The notes under the pieces were generated by a model. That model was not told where the DNA came from and searched no databases. It worked only from the letters and a program-made list of their open reading frames with translations. 64,000 nt of DNA from Bacillota bacterium (lineage in GTDB: Bacteria > Bacillota > Bacilli > Paenibacillales > Paenibacillaceae), in the NCBI GenBank assembly GCA_023460795.1, contig JAEWPC010000005.1, positions 68,958 to 132,957 on the forward strand, written 5' to 3'. Of this stretch, positions 8,919 through 16,463 are shown one piece after another. Made by a program: the position numbers and the translations under genes. Each line of letters starts with the position of its first letter. Within the stretch, counting starts at the first letter, position 1.

Positions 8919-10010
8919 ATGGCTATCGTAGTTCAGAAAAGGGATTACAGCATAACGGGTCCGGAAAGCAAACGGGCGCAAGAAAAAGGGCTGGCGATGG
9001 CGGATTGGTATACGAGTCCGATTCCGCGCCCGAAGTTGAAGGAGCTCATGAAGCGTAGAAACGGCCCGGCCATCCGCGATACGATCATTTGGTTCGGCGG
9101 CCTTGCCATTCTGGGCTACTTAGCGTTTCTTTCCTGGGGAACCTGGTGGGCGATTCCGGCTTTTTTGGCTTATGGCATCCTTTATTCGACACCGGGAGAT
9201 TCCCGTTGGCATGAGTGCGGACATGGCACGGCTTTCAGAACGCCATGGATGAACGAGGTGATCTACCAAGTCGCATCCTTCATGGTGCTGAGGTCCGCGA
9301 CGCCATGGAGATGGAGCCACGCGCGACACCATACCGATACGATTATCGTCGGGCGCGATCCGGAGATCATTACGGAAAGACCTCCGATTTGGCGCATTCT
9401 TCTGATGCAAATTTTCCATCTATATGGCGGGCCTGTCGAGATCAAACGGTTTTTCCTTCATACGGTAGGCAAGCTAGAGACGCATGAGAAGGAGTATATT
9501 CCGGCATCCGAAAACAAAAAAGTGTTCTGGGAAGCGAGAGTGTACCTGCTCATTATATTGGCGGTCATCGGCGCTTGCGTATACGCAGGAAGCCTATTGC
9601 CGGCGATGTTCATCTTCTTGCCTTCCTTCTATGGCGCTTTCGTGGTCATTACCTTTGGCATCACGCAGCATCTCGGACTGTATGAGGACGTGCTGGACCA
9701 CCGTTTGAACACCCGTACGATCTATATGAACCCGATTTTGCGATTTCTTTATTGGAACATGAACTATCATACCGAACATCATATGTTCCCGATGGTGCCG
9801 TATCATGCGCTTTCCAAGCTCCATGCGGAGATGAAGGACGATTGCCCGGCGGCGCGTCCAAGCTTGTGGTCGGCATTGAAAGAAGTCATTACCGCGCTGC
9901 GCAAACAGAAGAACGATCCGGCTTACGTCGTCGTCAAACCGCTGCCTAGCACGGCTCGTCCTTATATGTACGGCATTGATCACCAAATGAACATTAAAGT
10001 CGAAGGTTAA
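8919..10010 (+). CDS. Fatty-acid-desaturase-superfamily oxygenase (MocD-like)
   Basis: ATG 8919 follows GAGGTGGGG and gives 363 residues. Three histidine boxes of the membrane di-iron desaturase/hydroxylase superfamily are intact: HECGHGT (~98-104), HARHH (~134-138) and YHTEHH near residue 278, with hydrophobic segments around 55-90 and 185-220. The following genes encode a Rieske ferredoxin and a ferredoxin reductase, so this is the oxygenase of a three-component system like MocD/MocE/MocF, which removes the O-methyl group of 3-O-methyl-scyllo-inosamine in rhizobia. Lipid desaturation is less likely because there are no lipid genes nearby and the electron-transfer partners are dedicated. Confidence 0.85.
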   Translation: MAIVVQKRDYSITGPESKRAQEKGLAMADWYTSPIPRPKLKELMKRRNGPAIRDTIIWFGGLAILGYLAFLSWGTWWAIPAFLAYGILYSTPGDSRWHECGHGTAFRTPWMNEVIYQVASFMVLRSATPWRWSHARHHTDTIIVGRDPEIITERPPIWRILLMQIFHLYGGPVEIKRFFLHTVGKLETHEKEYIPASENKKVFWEARVYLLIILAVIGACVYAGSLLPAMFIFLPSFYGAFVVITFGITQHLGLYEDVLDHRLNTRTIYMNPILRFLYWNMNYHTEHHMFPMVPYHALSKLHAEMKDDCPAARPSLWSALKEVITALRKQKNDPAYVVVKPLPSTARPYMYGIDHQMNIKVEG

Positions 10011-10047
10011 TAGAGATACAACCAGATGATCGCAAGGAGTGTGGCCG

Positions 10048-10365
10048 ATGAGCGCCGGAGTATGGATTGAAGCTTGTGAAGTGGATGATATCGAGGTCGA
10101 GGACGTTATTCGTTTTGACCATGGAGACCGAACCTTTGCGATCTATCGCACGGATAAGGGGGATTTTTTCGCCTCCGACGGCTATTGCACGCATGAAAGA
10201 TTTCATTTGTCCAACGGACTGGTCATGGGTAATGTCATTGAATGCCCGAAGCATAACGGGCGCTTCGACATTGCATCCGGCCAAGCGAAACGAGCGCCGG
10301 TATGCGTGGATCTGAAGACGTACCCGGTGAAAATCGAAGCAGATAAAGTATACATCCAGATATGA
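10048..10365 (+). CDS. Rieske [2Fe-2S] ferredoxin (MocE-like)
   Basis: The 105-residue protein begins at ATG 10048, 8 bases after AAGGAG. It has both halves of the Rieske cluster motif: Cys47-x-His49 in YCTHERF and Cys66-x2-His69 in ECPKHNGRFD, with spacing typical of soluble Rieske ferredoxins of oxygenase systems. It would carry electrons from the reductase encoded 19 bases downstream to the oxygenase encoded 37 bases upstream. The order oxygenase, Rieske ferredoxin, reductase matches mocD-mocE-mocF. Confidence 0.9.
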   Translation: MSAGVWIEACEVDDIEVEDVIRFDHGDRTFAIYRTDKGDFFASDGYCTHERFHLSNGLVMGNVIECPKHNGRFDIASGQAKRAPVCVDLKTYPVKIEADKVYIQI

Positions 10366-10384
10366 GATCGAAGGAGCGCTAACG

Positions 10385-11623
10385 ATGAAGGACTACGGAA
10401 TGGTCATCGTCGGAGCCGGCGAAGCAGGTGCCCGCGCGGCCGTTGAGCTCCGGACGCAGGGCTGGTCGGGTCCAATTACGATGATTGGCAGCGAAAAGCT
10501 GAGGCCCTATGAGCGCCCGCCTCTATCCAAGCATCAATTATTTGAAGCCGGCGAACCCTCTCCAGTGACGATTGTAAGCGACGAGCGACTCGACGAGCAT
10601 CAAATCCGTCTTATAACCGGAGATGCCGCCGTCCGAATCGATCGGAAGGCTCGTTTCGTAGAGCTGGCGAGCGGACTTCAAGTGCCGTATGAACGCTTGC
10701 TGCTCGCGACCGGAGCGAATCCTCGGAAATTGCTCGCGAAAGGGAATGCCGCAGAGGAAATGCTGTACCTTCGCACATTCGGAGATGCGCTTCGACTGCG
10801 GGAGAGGCTGCAATCGGGCAAACGGGTGGCGGTCATCGGCGGCGGGTTTATTGGCCTTGAGGTTGCGGCCAGCGCCATCGCCAAAGGCTGCGAGGTTACG
10901 CTGATCGAGGTCGCGCCTCGGATTTTAATGCGCGGCGTGCCGGAGCAAATCGCCGCCATGGTAGAAGCCAGACATCGCGCCGCGGGAGTGCGCTTCAACA
11001 TCGGCGTCATGATCGACAGCGTGGATAAATTCGGCGAAGAATACGTTATTTCGCTGGCCGATGGCACTTCCATTCGTTGCGATTCGATCGTTACCGGAAT
11101 CGGGGCAGTCCCGGAAACAACGCTGGCTGTCGACAGCGGGCTGGATGTCGATAACGGCGTCAAGGTAAACGAGCAGCTCGTTACGAGCGATCCGTACATC
11201 TTCGCAGCCGGTGACTGCTGTTCATTCCCTCATCCGTTCTATGGCGGTAGAAGAATTCGGTTGGAAGCTTGGCGCAACGCGCAGGATCAAGGGACTCACG
11301 CGGCAGGCAATATGCTGGGCAACGAAGTCCCTTACGCAGCATTGCCATGGTTCTGGTCCGATCAATACGATCAAACGCTTCAAGTGGCGGGATTGTCGGA
11401 TAGCACAGACACGACCGTGGAACGCAATTTGGGAGAGGCAGGCAAGCTCTTTTTCCACCTTTCGAATGAAGGTAGACTTGTATCCGTCAGCGGCATGGGC
11501 CCTACAGGCGCGTTCGCGAAGGAGTTTCGGATGGCGGAGATGCTGATCGAGAAGCAAGCGAAGCCGGAGCCTGCAGCTCTGGCGGATTCCTCCAGAAAAT
11601 TAAAAGAGCTGCTGCGCGGTTGA
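10385..11623 (+). CDS. FAD-dependent ferredoxin reductase (MocF-like)
   Basis: The 412-residue pyridine-nucleotide-disulfide-type oxidoreductase has an N-terminal FAD dinucleotide fold (MVIVGAGEAGARAA), the YERPPLSK segment typical of oxygenase-coupled ferredoxin reductases (about residue 40), an NAD fold (VAVIGGGFIGLEVA, ~147) and the second FAD contact IFAAGDCC (~275). The C-terminal domain with PWFWSDQYD (~322) is characteristic of the BphA4/rubredoxin-reductase group. It accepts electrons from NAD(P)H for the Rieske ferredoxin just upstream. Start and GAAGGAG ribosome site are clear. Confidence 0.92.
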   Translation: MKDYGMVIVGAGEAGARAAVELRTQGWSGPITMIGSEKLRPYERPPLSKHQLFEAGEPSPVTIVSDERLDEHQIRLITGDAAVRIDRKARFVELASGLQVPYERLLLATGANPRKLLAKGNAAEEMLYLRTFGDALRLRERLQSGKRVAVIGGGFIGLEVAASAIAKGCEVTLIEVAPRILMRGVPEQIAAMVEARHRAAGVRFNIGVMIDSVDKFGEEYVISLADGTSIRCDSIVTGIGAVPETTLAVDSGLDVDNGVKVNEQLVTSDPYIFAAGDCCSFPHPFYGGRRIRLEAWRNAQDQGTHAAGNMLGNEVPYAALPWFWSDQYDQTLQVAGLSDSTDTTVERNLGEAGKLFFHLSNEGRLVSVSGMGPTGAFAKEFRMAEMLIEKQAKPEPAALADSSRKLKELLRG

Positions 11624-11651
11624 TTTGCAGTCGCTTGAAAGGAATAAACCA

Positions 11652-12638
11652 ATGAAATATAACGCGTTCGGAAAATTAGGGACCTCGGTGTCCCGTTTAG
11701 GTTTTGGAGCGATGGGCTTAGGCGGCTCCTTCGGCCAATACGACGAGAAGGATTTGGTTCGTTCGGTTTTGCACAGCATGGAAAAAGGCGTCAATATGAT
11801 CGATACCGCGCGCAATTACGGAGATTCCGAGCGTATTCTCGGCTTGGCGCTGAAAGAGTGGAAGGGCGATCGTCCGTTCATCGCGTCCAAAATCCAATCG
11901 AAAGGACCGGGCAACTTAGGCTGGGGTCAGCCGATCCCCGTCGAGACAGCTTTTCCGAAGGGCTGGCTCAGAGAGAGCACGGAAACTTCGCTTCGGCTGC
12001 TTGGCGTGGAGACGATCGATCTGATGCAGCTTCACCAGTATTGGCCGCAATGGGACCGCGTGGACTACTGGATGGATGAGTTGATGCAGCTGAAGCAAGA
12101 GGGGAAAATCCGCGGCATCGGCATTTCCGTCCCGGATCAGCGGCATGATATTGTTCTCTCGCTCGTGCAAAGCGGGAAAATCGATTCCGTGCAAACCGTG
12201 TTTCATATCTTCGATCCGCTGCCGCTCGATTGTCTCATTCCGATTGCCCAAGAGAACAACGTGGCGATCATTGCGAGATGTATATTGGACGAAGGCGGGC
12301 TGACTGGATTTTTGCAGGAGGATACCGTATTCGGAGAGGGCGATTTCCGCCAATCGTACTTCGAATATTTACCGCGCCGCCTGTACATCGAACGCGTCAA
12401 CCGGCTGAAGGAAGCGTACGTGCCGAAATACGCGAACAGCCTTGCCGAGCTGGCGATCAAATTCGTACTGCACCACCCTGGCGTGACGACCGCCATCAGC
12501 TCTATGCATGTGCCGCAGTATGCGGACGAGAACATCGCCGCCGTCGATCGCGAGCCGTTGCCCGAAGAAGTGTTCGAGGAAATCAGACGACATCACAGAT
12601 GGGTGAGGAACTTCTATGAGACCAAGTACTGGAACTAA
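11652..12638 (+). CDS. Aldo/keto reductase family oxidoreductase
   Basis: ATG 11652, behind GAAAGGA, gives 328 residues. The AKR tetrad is visible: Asp and Tyr in DTARNYGDSE (~46-52), Lys in IASKIQ (~79) and His in LMQLHQYW (~125). The N-terminal FGKLGTSVSRLGFGAM is standard for the family. Members reduce or oxidise sugar and cyclitol carbonyls with NADPH. It follows the ferredoxin reductase by 28 bases and its last 23 bases overlap the creatininase-family gene, so it belongs to the same catabolic unit and may supply a second cyclitol oxidation. Confidence 0.88.
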   Translation: MKYNAFGKLGTSVSRLGFGAMGLGGSFGQYDEKDLVRSVLHSMEKGVNMIDTARNYGDSERILGLALKEWKGDRPFIASKIQSKGPGNLGWGQPIPVETAFPKGWLRESTETSLRLLGVETIDLMQLHQYWPQWDRVDYWMDELMQLKQEGKIRGIGISVPDQRHDIVLSLVQSGKIDSVQTVFHIFDPLPLDCLIPIAQENNVAIIARCILDEGGLTGFLQEDTVFGEGDFRQSYFEYLPRRLYIERVNRLKEAYVPKYANSLAELAIKFVLHHPGVTTAISSMHVPQYADENIAAVDREPLPEEVFEEIRRHHRWVRNFYETKYWN

Positions 12639-13503
12639 AGTATGGTGGTCGGAGCTGCTTCCTTACGAGTTCAGAAGACGATTGGACGAATGTCCGATCG
12701 TCTATTTGCCGCTGGGCTTGTGCGAGCCTCATGGCCAGGTCAGCGCGTTCGGATTGGATACGATCAAAGCGGAGTGGCTATGCCAGAGAGCGGCTGAGGC
12801 CATAGGAGGCGTCGTTGCGCCCACCATGGGCTACCACATTCACGAATCGGGCTATCATGCCAGGTGGCTGGAGGAAGAGATAGGCGAGGAAAATCCGCAT
12901 ATGACCGGCATTCCGCCGTTTCTTTTCATCCATCTGTTTCTTTATCAAGTGAGAGCGTTCGTCAATGCGGGTTTCCGCAAAATCGTCGTTCTGTCCGGTC
13001 ACAGCGGAGGCAACCAGTACGATTTGAGACGGGCGGCGGAACGCTTTATGCGCCAATTTCCTCAAGTGGACATATGGGTCCGCAGCGATCCGGAGCTTGT
13101 CGAAGGGCTGTACGAAGGAGATCATGCAGGCAAATTCGAAATTTCGCAGCTCATGTACATTCGTCCGGAGCTCATCGAGATGGATAAGGCGGCATTGCAG
13201 CATGAGGCAGGTTCGGGCGGTCGTCTGGCGCTCGGCGCGGATGCGGAAGAGTCGAGTCCAGAGCTGGGCCGCCGGATTATGGAGGCGTGCTTGGACACGG
13301 TCGTGAAGGAAGCGTCCCGCATGAAGGCAGAAGCTTCGGGGGGAGCGGGTGAAGCGGCTATTACTCGGATCTCCTATGCGCAAATGGAGGCGATCTGGAG
13401 CGATGTGCGGCAAGAGGCCGACGAATGGGCGACCGCCCGGCCGTGGCCGACCCAATACGCGGTATCATCGACGTCCCAATGGAAGCCCTATGAACGGATT
13501 TAA
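12616..13503 (+). CDS. Creatininase-family metal-dependent hydrolase
   Basis: The 295-residue protein keeps the creatininase metal ligands: Glu37 and His39 in CEPHGQ, Asp48 in FGLD, His near 121 in SGHSGGNQYD and a later Glu in GKFEISQLMY. The family hydrolyses cyclic amides and related bonds. As I recall, one member in Thermotoga (IolN) opens the ring of 3-dehydro-scyllo-inosose, which would suit this locus. Translation is coupled to the aldo/keto reductase (23-base overlap, GTGAGGA before the ATG). It ends the catabolic unit and is followed by two hairpins. True creatinine hydrolysis is unlikely in this context. Confidence 0.8.
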   Translation: MRPSTGTKVWWSELLPYEFRRRLDECPIVYLPLGLCEPHGQVSAFGLDTIKAEWLCQRAAEAIGGVVAPTMGYHIHESGYHARWLEEEIGEENPHMTGIPPFLFIHLFLYQVRAFVNAGFRKIVVLSGHSGGNQYDLRRAAERFMRQFPQVDIWVRSDPELVEGLYEGDHAGKFEISQLMYIRPELIEMDKAALQHEAGSGGRLALGADAEESSPELGRRIMEACLDTVVKEASRMKAEASGGAGEAAITRISYAQMEAIWSDVRQEADEWATARPWPTQYAVSSTSQWKPYERI

Positions 13504-13519
13504 GGCTTCAGTGCTCAAG

Positions 13520-13544
13520 CACGCCGAAAGCGAGGCGTGTTTTA
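13520..13544 (+). terminator. Terminator after the creatininase-family gene
   Basis: A 6-bp stem CACGCC/GGCGTG with an 8-base loop is followed by TTTT; it is modest but well placed 16 bases after the stop. Confidence 0.5.
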
Positions 13545-13567
13545 TCCGTACATGCATACAAATTACG

Positions 13568-13610
13568 AATACATCGCCTGTGGCCTAAACGCCACGACGA
13601 TGTATTTTTT
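13568..13610 (+). terminator. Strong terminator between convergent genes
   Basis: Arms AATACATCG and GTGGC pair with GCCAC and CGATGTATT with a small bulge, then TTTTTT. It backs up the preceding hairpin and separates the catabolic unit from the oppositely transcribed cupredoxin gene. Confidence 0.75.
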
Positions 13611-13655
13611 AACCGGCGAACTGAATAAGAAAGAATCAATCCTTCAAGAATATGG

Positions 13656-14000
13656 CTAGAATTCTTCGACGATTATGGTGCCTACCATATCAGCATGCCC
13701 TTTGCCGCACATGGTAGAGCACCTATATTCGAATTTTCCGACTTGATCAGCAGTGAAAGTAACCGTTTTATACTTGTTGATTTCTTGATCGTAACCGTCA
13801 ATGTGAATGGTGTGATACCCTTTGCTGTTTTTCAGCTTAATGCTAACGGTCTCGCCCTTTTTCAGTTTATTTTCCTTCAAGTCGAACTCGTAGTTTTTCG
13901 CGTTGATCGTGATTGCCTTGGTATCGCTTTTATTCATGCATCCGGTAATCATAATCGTCGCCGATAACACGAGACCGAGTAAAAGCAACCGCTTTTTCAT
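13656..14000 (-). CDS. Lipoprotein with CuA-like cupredoxin domain
   Basis: ATG at 14000, behind AAGGAGG, is preferred to an in-frame start 14 codons upstream. The 114-residue product opens with a lipoprotein signal (lipobox ITGC, Cys21). The rest is a single cupredoxin domain whose C-terminus carries Cys94-x3-Cys98-x3-His102-x2-Met105 (CSTMCGKGHADM), the layout of the CuA ligands of cytochrome oxidase subunit II, with candidate His63/His66 in YHTIHID. It lacks the transmembrane hairpin of CoxB, so it is probably a surface-anchored copper or electron-transfer protein. It is divergent from the deaminase remnant, 57 bases away. Confidence 0.85.
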   Translation of the reverse strand: MKKRLLLLGLVLSATIMITGCMNKSDTKAITINAKNYEFDLKENKLKKGETVSIKLKNSKGYHTIHIDGYDQEINKYKTVTFTADQVGKFEYRCSTMCGKGHADMVGTIIVEEF

Positions 14001-14057
14001 ATTCTTATCCTCCTTGTACACCTGTTCTACCAACCGCACCATTCAGGAGGTTCGATC

Positions 14058-14396
14058 ATGATCAATGATTCCGATCTAAAGCATCTGCAACGTTGTATGG
14101 AATTGGCACGGGCAGCTCTGGAGGTTGGCGATGAGCCATTCGGTTCAGTCCTTGTTTCCGCTGATGGAGTTGTGCTTGCGGAAGCCCACGGTTGGGTGGG
14201 ATTGGGGCGGATTGTGTATGCAAGTTCCTCCGAGCAGTTGGCACAATGGCTGAGTGAAATGGGGGTTGCCGCATCGCGCGTTCGTAACCTTAGGATTCAA
14301 GATGTCATTCGTGATACGGTCGTAGACGGTCCTGTTCCCGAACTCGCTGACCAAGTCAGGGAGCTGCATCGTCAATTTTACAGCACATCAAAATGA
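14058..14396 (+). pseudogene. Nucleoside deaminase with in-frame internal deletion removing the zinc site
   Basis: The N-terminal ~43 residues (DEPFGSVLVSADGVVLAE) are the start of a cytidine/deoxycytidylate deaminase-fold nucleoside deaminase. The sequence then jumps at EAH-GWVGLGRIVYASSS to the C-terminal third of the same family. About 50 residues normally between, including the H-x-E zinc/proton-shuttle motif and the PCxxC zinc motif, are absent, yet the frame is kept and the ribosome site AGGAGG is intact. The 112-residue product could not bind zinc or deaminate. The junction is compatible with recombination between two short Ala-His-coding stretches. Confidence 0.75.
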
Positions 14397-14493
14397 GCAA
14401 TATATCAACTTAGGGCGGGAGCGATTTCGTAATGACGGCCATCGAGGTGTATGATAGAGAGTGAGACTGTAGGAGAACTTGGAGGTCATCCAT

Positions 14494-14961
14494 TTGTTCT
14501 ATGTCATTATGCTTGGCGTCGTTCTGCTGGATCAAGCCGCTAAGGTGTGGGTACGGTTGGAGATGGAAGTGGGGCAATCGATCCCGGTATGGGACGGGTT
14601 CCAATTGACGTCATTCCGAAATTCAGGGGCGATGGGAAGCAGCTTCGAAGGATATGGCAGATGGTTCATTATTCCGGCTGTTCTGGTCTTGATTTGGTTT
14701 GTTGATTCTATCCGTAGAGGCATTCTGAACGGGATCTTGCTGAAAGTCGGAGCGGCTATTTTCGCCGGCGGCGCGATCGGCAATGCGATCGATCGGCTGC
14801 TCTTCGGGCAGGTAACGGACTTCCTGGACTTCGGCAGAGGAGTCTCGAACCTCGCGGACCATGCGATCAGCTTAGGCTTGCTGCTCATTCTTCTTCAAGA
14901 GCTTGTCATTCGTCCGATACGGCGGAAAATGAGGAAGCTATCGATTAGGCATTGCAACTAA
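14494..14961 (+). CDS. lspA: Lipoprotein signal peptidase (signal peptidase II)
   Basis: TTG 14494 is taken as start because GGAGG lies 8 bases upstream and gives the usual 155-residue length; an earlier TTG at 14479 has poorer spacing. Four membrane segments are visible. Family motifs are LLDQAAKVWV near the N-terminus, FRNSGAMGSSF for the usual N-x-G-x-A-F box, and the catalytic Asp pair in GGAIGNAIDRLLFG and VTDFLDFG. It cleaves diacylglyceryl-modified prolipoproteins before the lipobox Cys; this window itself encodes two such lipoproteins. The NSGAMGSSF box is atypical, so it may be a second, divergent copy in this genome. Confidence 0.85.
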   Translation: MFYVIMLGVVLLDQAAKVWVRLEMEVGQSIPVWDGFQLTSFRNSGAMGSSFEGYGRWFIIPAVLVLIWFVDSIRRGILNGILLKVGAAIFAGGAIGNAIDRLLFGQVTDFLDFGRGVSNLADHAISLGLLLILLQELVIRPIRRKMRKLSIRHCN

Positions 14962-15004
14962 CATACATTGGGGTATCCGCTGATTACGGGGTATAGCAAG
15001 ACGA

Positions 15005-15044
15005 GGTCCGATTAGCTTGATTGTGAAGCTAATGCGGGCCTTTT
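15005..15044 (+). terminator. Terminator after lspA
   Basis: GGTCCG-ATTAGCTT pairs with AAGCTAAT-GCGGGCC around a 6-base loop and is followed by TTTT. Confidence 0.7.
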
Positions 15045-15082
15045 CATTTGCTCGCGTAGAATATACGCCTCTCTTATTGGTT

Positions 15083-15126
15083 AGTATAATAATTATACTT
15101 GATATATAAACTATATTAGATATAAT
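15083..15126 (+). promoter_or_regulatory. Promoter with palindromic operator for the HxlR operon
   Basis: A perfect 17-base palindrome AGTATAAT-A-ATTATACT (15083-15099) abuts the -35 element TTGATA (15099-15104). After a 16-base spacer there is TATAAT (15121-15126). An operator touching the -35 next to a repressor gene suggests autoregulation by the HxlR protein. Confidence 0.6.
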
Positions 15127-15147
15127 GATTGCAGAGAGAGGTGGTTC

Positions 15148-15468
15148 ATGATGATTCAGATTTGTCCGAACTTAGAGTATTCGTTTCAAATTTTGGGCAA
15201 GAAATGGAACGGTTTGATTGTGCACTACTTATCGCTTGTTCCGAACCACGAAGCTCACTTCTCCGACTTAAAGAGGGATTTGCCGGAAATTACGCCAAGG
15301 GCACTATCTCTAAAATTGATGGAGCTTCAGGAGTATGGATTAATCGGAAAGGAAGTAAAGGCCGGCACGCCAGTAATCATTTCGTATATTTTAACGGAAA
15401 AAGGAAGAACTTTGGCGGAGGCGCTCAAGCCTGTCCAACAGTGGGCGCAGCATTATAGAGACAGTTAA
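15148..15468 (+). CDS. HxlR-family transcriptional regulator, YodB-like
   Basis: The 106-residue winged-helix protein opens MMIQICPNLEYSFQILGKKW, placing a Cys at position 6 in the same context as the redox-sensing Cys6 of B. subtilis YodB, which senses diamide and quinones. The wing and recognition region read FSDLKRDLPEITPRALSLKL. Starting at the first ATG (behind GAGAGGTGG) preserves this numbering. It lies 17 bases before an SpxH-like gene, in one transcript. Likely role: thiol- or quinone-responsive repressor of its own operon (inference). Confidence 0.88.
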   Translation: MMIQICPNLEYSFQILGKKWNGLIVHYLSLVPNHEAHFSDLKRDLPEITPRALSLKLMELQEYGLIGKEVKAGTPVIISYILTEKGRTLAEALKPVQQWAQHYRDS

Positions 15469-15485
15469 TAGGGAGAGATCTTACT

Positions 15486-16400
15486 ATGAATAAAATGGTT
15501 TGCGATATAAATACGGGAGTATGCGGCGAAGTCGGGAACGAAAGCTTGGAAATCATTGATTTCAATCAACCTATACAGAAGATTGATTTATATTACTTCA
15601 CCGATCCGATCTGCTCTCATTGCTGGGCATTGGAGCCGGTACTGCGGCGGTTTGAAGAGGAATACGGCCAATATTTCAAGCTTCGCACCGTAATGGGAGG
15701 ACTACTTAAGAATTGGGATGGCTTCGCCGACGTTAAGAACGGAATCCGAAGTCCCTCGGATGTAGCCGATCATTGGAGAGAAGTCGGGGAGCATTCCCGG
15801 ATGCCGATTGACGGTTCCTTATGGCGGAACAACCCTATCCAGTCGTCGTATCCTGCTTCCCGCGTGTTCAAAGTCATCCAACGCGAAGACGAGGCGGCAG
15901 CGAGAACATTTTTGCGTCGCGCACGCGAGGCTGTGTTTGCCTTTAATCGGAACATTGGAGATAACCATGTCCTCGTCGACCTCGTTAATCAAATGGGTCT
16001 AGACGGAGCGGCAGTCGTTAAGGAAGCCGAAGGACAGGATGGCGTCGCATGGCTGGAGCAGGACTTTGCTCTTGCTGGATCGCTGGGCGCTCGTGGATTT
16101 CCGACGATTATGATGATCAACGAAGAGAAAAAAGGGGTCAAAATAGTCGGCGCAAGACAGCTGGAGAGCTATGTTGACGCCCTGAAGCAAGTGTTGCCGA
16201 ACGAAACGATCCAGCCCCGTCAAATTCCCGGTTTGCAGCAGATGCTGAGGAGAGAAGGTCTGCTGTTCTCGAAGGAGATCGAGGTCCTGTACGACGTTCA
16301 AGCGGATGCCGTTGAAACGTATATTCACAAGGAACTGTCTGTGGACACTTTCACGGCTCATGAATTGCTAGGTGAATATTATATTGAAGGGCAAATATAG
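15486..16400 (+). CDS. DsbA-family thioredoxin-fold protein, SpxH/YjbH-like
   Basis: The 304-residue cytoplasmic protein has YYFTDPICSHCWALEP at about residues 36-51, matching the CxxC region of SpxH (YjbH), the adaptor that feeds Spx to ClpXP, and of FrnE-type DsbA proteins. A later cis-Pro segment GARGFPTIMMI (~198-208) completes the thioredoxin fold. There is no signal peptide, which argues against a periplasmic-type Dsb oxidoreductase. Cotranscription with a YodB-like regulator supports a role in thiol stress. It could be the SpxH of this organism or a paralogue. Confidence 0.8.
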   Translation: MNKMVCDINTGVCGEVGNESLEIIDFNQPIQKIDLYYFTDPICSHCWALEPVLRRFEEEYGQYFKLRTVMGGLLKNWDGFADVKNGIRSPSDVADHWREVGEHSRMPIDGSLWRNNPIQSSYPASRVFKVIQREDEAAARTFLRRAREAVFAFNRNIGDNHVLVDLVNQMGLDGAAVVKEAEGQDGVAWLEQDFALAGSLGARGFPTIMMINEEKKGVKIVGARQLESYVDALKQVLPNETIQPRQIPGLQQMLRREGLLFSKEIEVLYDVQADAVETYIHKELSVDTFTAHELLGEYYIEGQI

Positions 16401-16407
16401 GTTTCCA

Positions 16408-16454
16408 AAGAGTAAAGCCTCTATCCCGATTAGCGGGGTAGAGGCTTTACTCTC
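16408..16454. terminator. Bidirectional terminator-like hairpin
   Basis: A near-perfect 18-bp stem (GAGTAAAGCCTCTATCCC with its complement) sits between the convergent SpxH-like and beta-helix genes. U-runs are weak on both sides. Confidence 0.65.
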
Positions 16455-16463
16455 AACAATAAA

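Noticed and set aside
8919..10010. Membrane lipid desaturase interpretation of the histidine-box protein
   Set aside because: The dedicated Rieske ferredoxin and reductase genes and the cyclitol context favour a small-molecule oxygenase, though lipid activity is not excluded.
13656..14000. Cytochrome oxidase subunit II gene
   Set aside because: The CuA-like motif is present, but there is no transmembrane hairpin, the protein is only 114 residues and no oxidase genes are near.
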